Shown here in pieces: positions 63,578 to 64,000 of a stretch of DNA of 64,000 nucleotides. Each line of letters opens with the position of its first letter. Position 1 is the stretch's first letter. The DNA comes from Ancylobacter sp. IITR112 (GTDB lineage: Bacteria; Pseudomonadota; Alphaproteobacteria; Rhizobiales; Xanthobacteraceae), in the NCBI RefSeq assembly GCF_041415945.1, contig NZ_JBGCUS010000003.1:1-64000 (forward strand). The letters are read 5' to 3'. The notes beneath the pieces were generated by a model. It saw nothing but the letters and a program-made list of their open reading frames with translations. It did no database searches and was not told the origin of the DNA. Made by a program: the position numbers and the translations under genes.

Positions 63578-63823
63578 AAGAAGAGCCCGCGGCCCCGACC
63601 AGGAGCCGCGTCCGTGTGGTCGGGGAGGTTTGGAGGGGGTGGACCACCCCCTCCATGGGTGGGGGAGCTTGAGGGGGCGGGGCTCTGCCCTGCCCCTTCA
63701 TGGGAGAGGTTGAGAGGGGACTCGCCCCTCTCATTGGGACCGCAGGGCCGGTCGATCCGGCTTTGCGGTCCGCCTGCGCGGAGAAGGCGACAGGCGGCCG
63801 AAGCCGCCTGCCGCCCTCGGACG
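63578..63823. repeat. cluster of GC-rich hairpins
   Basis: No credible gene. In order: palindrome GGAGGGGGTGG-A-CCACCCCCTCC (63632-63654 as a hairpin with an odd central base); GC-rich stem 63672-63698; GAGAGGGG/CCCCTCTC (63712-63732); GGACCGCA...TGCGGTCC enclosing GCCGG-TCGAT-CCGGC (63737-63771), a third copy of CCGGTCGATCCGG; and CAGGCGGC-CGAA-GCCGCCTG (63791-63810), the likely terminator of the next gene. Confidence 0.75.
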
Positions 63824-64000
63824 TCAATCCGCAGCAGACGCCGAAAGGATTGTCGGCGCGACACCCTTGAGCCTCACGTTGAAGCCACTGACGCGGCTTC
63901 CGAAGACGTTCGGCCCACTGAGCACCTCAAACGCGGGCGACAGGACCGGATAGAGGATCGTCAGCATCCCGGCGAAATCCTCGATCGGACGCCGGACCGA
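63824..64000 (-). CDS. C-terminal part of a hypothetical protein, cut by the window edge
   Basis: Reading from the right edge gives 58 codons to a TGA at 63824-63826 (visible part: MLTILYPVLSPAFEVLSGPN, then a tail ending SASAAD). It follows the same pattern as its neighbours: a small minus-strand gene ending at a perfect GC hairpin. No family recognised. Confidence 0.55.
   Translation of the reverse strand, partial: SVRRPIEDFAGMLTILYPVLSPAFEVLSGPNVFGSRVSGFNVRLKGVAPTILSASAAD

Overview
The window reads as part of a large conjugative plasmid (or a plasmid-derived island) from an alphaproteobacterium, most likely of the order Hyphomicrobiales (Rhizobiales). The reasons are the high GC content, a repABC replication/partition unit with its antisense RNA locus, and a nearly complete Ti/Ri-plasmid type transfer system: traI-trbBCDEJKLFGHI, traAFBH, an oriT, traCDG and the antiactivator traM. 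I cannot name the genus from sequence alone. There are no rRNA, tRNA or CRISPR loci.

Layout. 0.6-1.6 kb holds a small XRE regulator and a Tat-exported protein of unknown function. 2.1-16.2 kb is a nitrogen-scavenging island: a nitrilase-family hydrolase, an ABC importer of the branched-chain amino acid/amide/urea class (binding protein, permease, fused permease-ATPase, second ATPase), a complete but divergent urease operon (ureAB fusion, ureC, ureG, ureD, ureE, ureF), a convergent amiC/amiR-type sensor and antiterminator pair, and a family-5 binding protein without a signal peptide. 16.8-24.6 kb is a plasmid-maintenance and defence region: a decayed parB tail, a small basic protein of possible ribbon-helix-helix type, an IetA/IetS-like AAA ATPase plus subtilisin pair (protease frame broken by one base), a decayed HTH/nucleotidyltransferase pair, and scpB plus DUF1403. 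24.8-28.8 kb is a 4.05-kb TniA-TniB-TniQ transposon with matched ends, inserted next to a dif-like palindrome. 28.9-33.1 kb carries vapBC, a tyrosine recombinase, an M14-family Tat protein and a second vapBC. 33.6-38.5 kb is a toprim protein and repCBA (minus strand). 38.8-49.5 kb is traI-trb and traM; 50.4-52.2 kb is a mobile mystery A/B (HTH + Fic) pair and a VOC-fold protein; 52.2-61.7 kb is traHBFA, oriT and traCDG plus a DUF1173 gene; 61.8-64 kb holds short minus-strand hypothetical genes separated by perfect GC-rich hairpins and a duplicated 200-bp leader.

How the genes fit together. The catabolic island looks built to import an amide- or urea-like compound, hydrolyse it in the cytoplasm with the nitrilase and the urease, and sense it through AmiC/AmiR. 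The backbone copies and partitions the plasmid (RepABC, parS-like palindromes), resolves it (recombinase plus dif-like site), keeps it in the population (at least three toxin-antitoxin-like modules plus IetAS) and transfers it (Tra/Trb). TraI and TraM are intact but the activator TraR is not; only a possible 17-codon C-terminal remnant lies beside traM.

Most interesting signals: the divergent urease whose active-site flap cysteine is serine; the IetAS locus with a frameshifted protease; the TniABQ element sitting 34 bp from a dif-like site, as expected of a res-site hunter; the traR remnant; and the duplicated leader and recurrent CCGGTCGATCCGG hairpins at the right edge.
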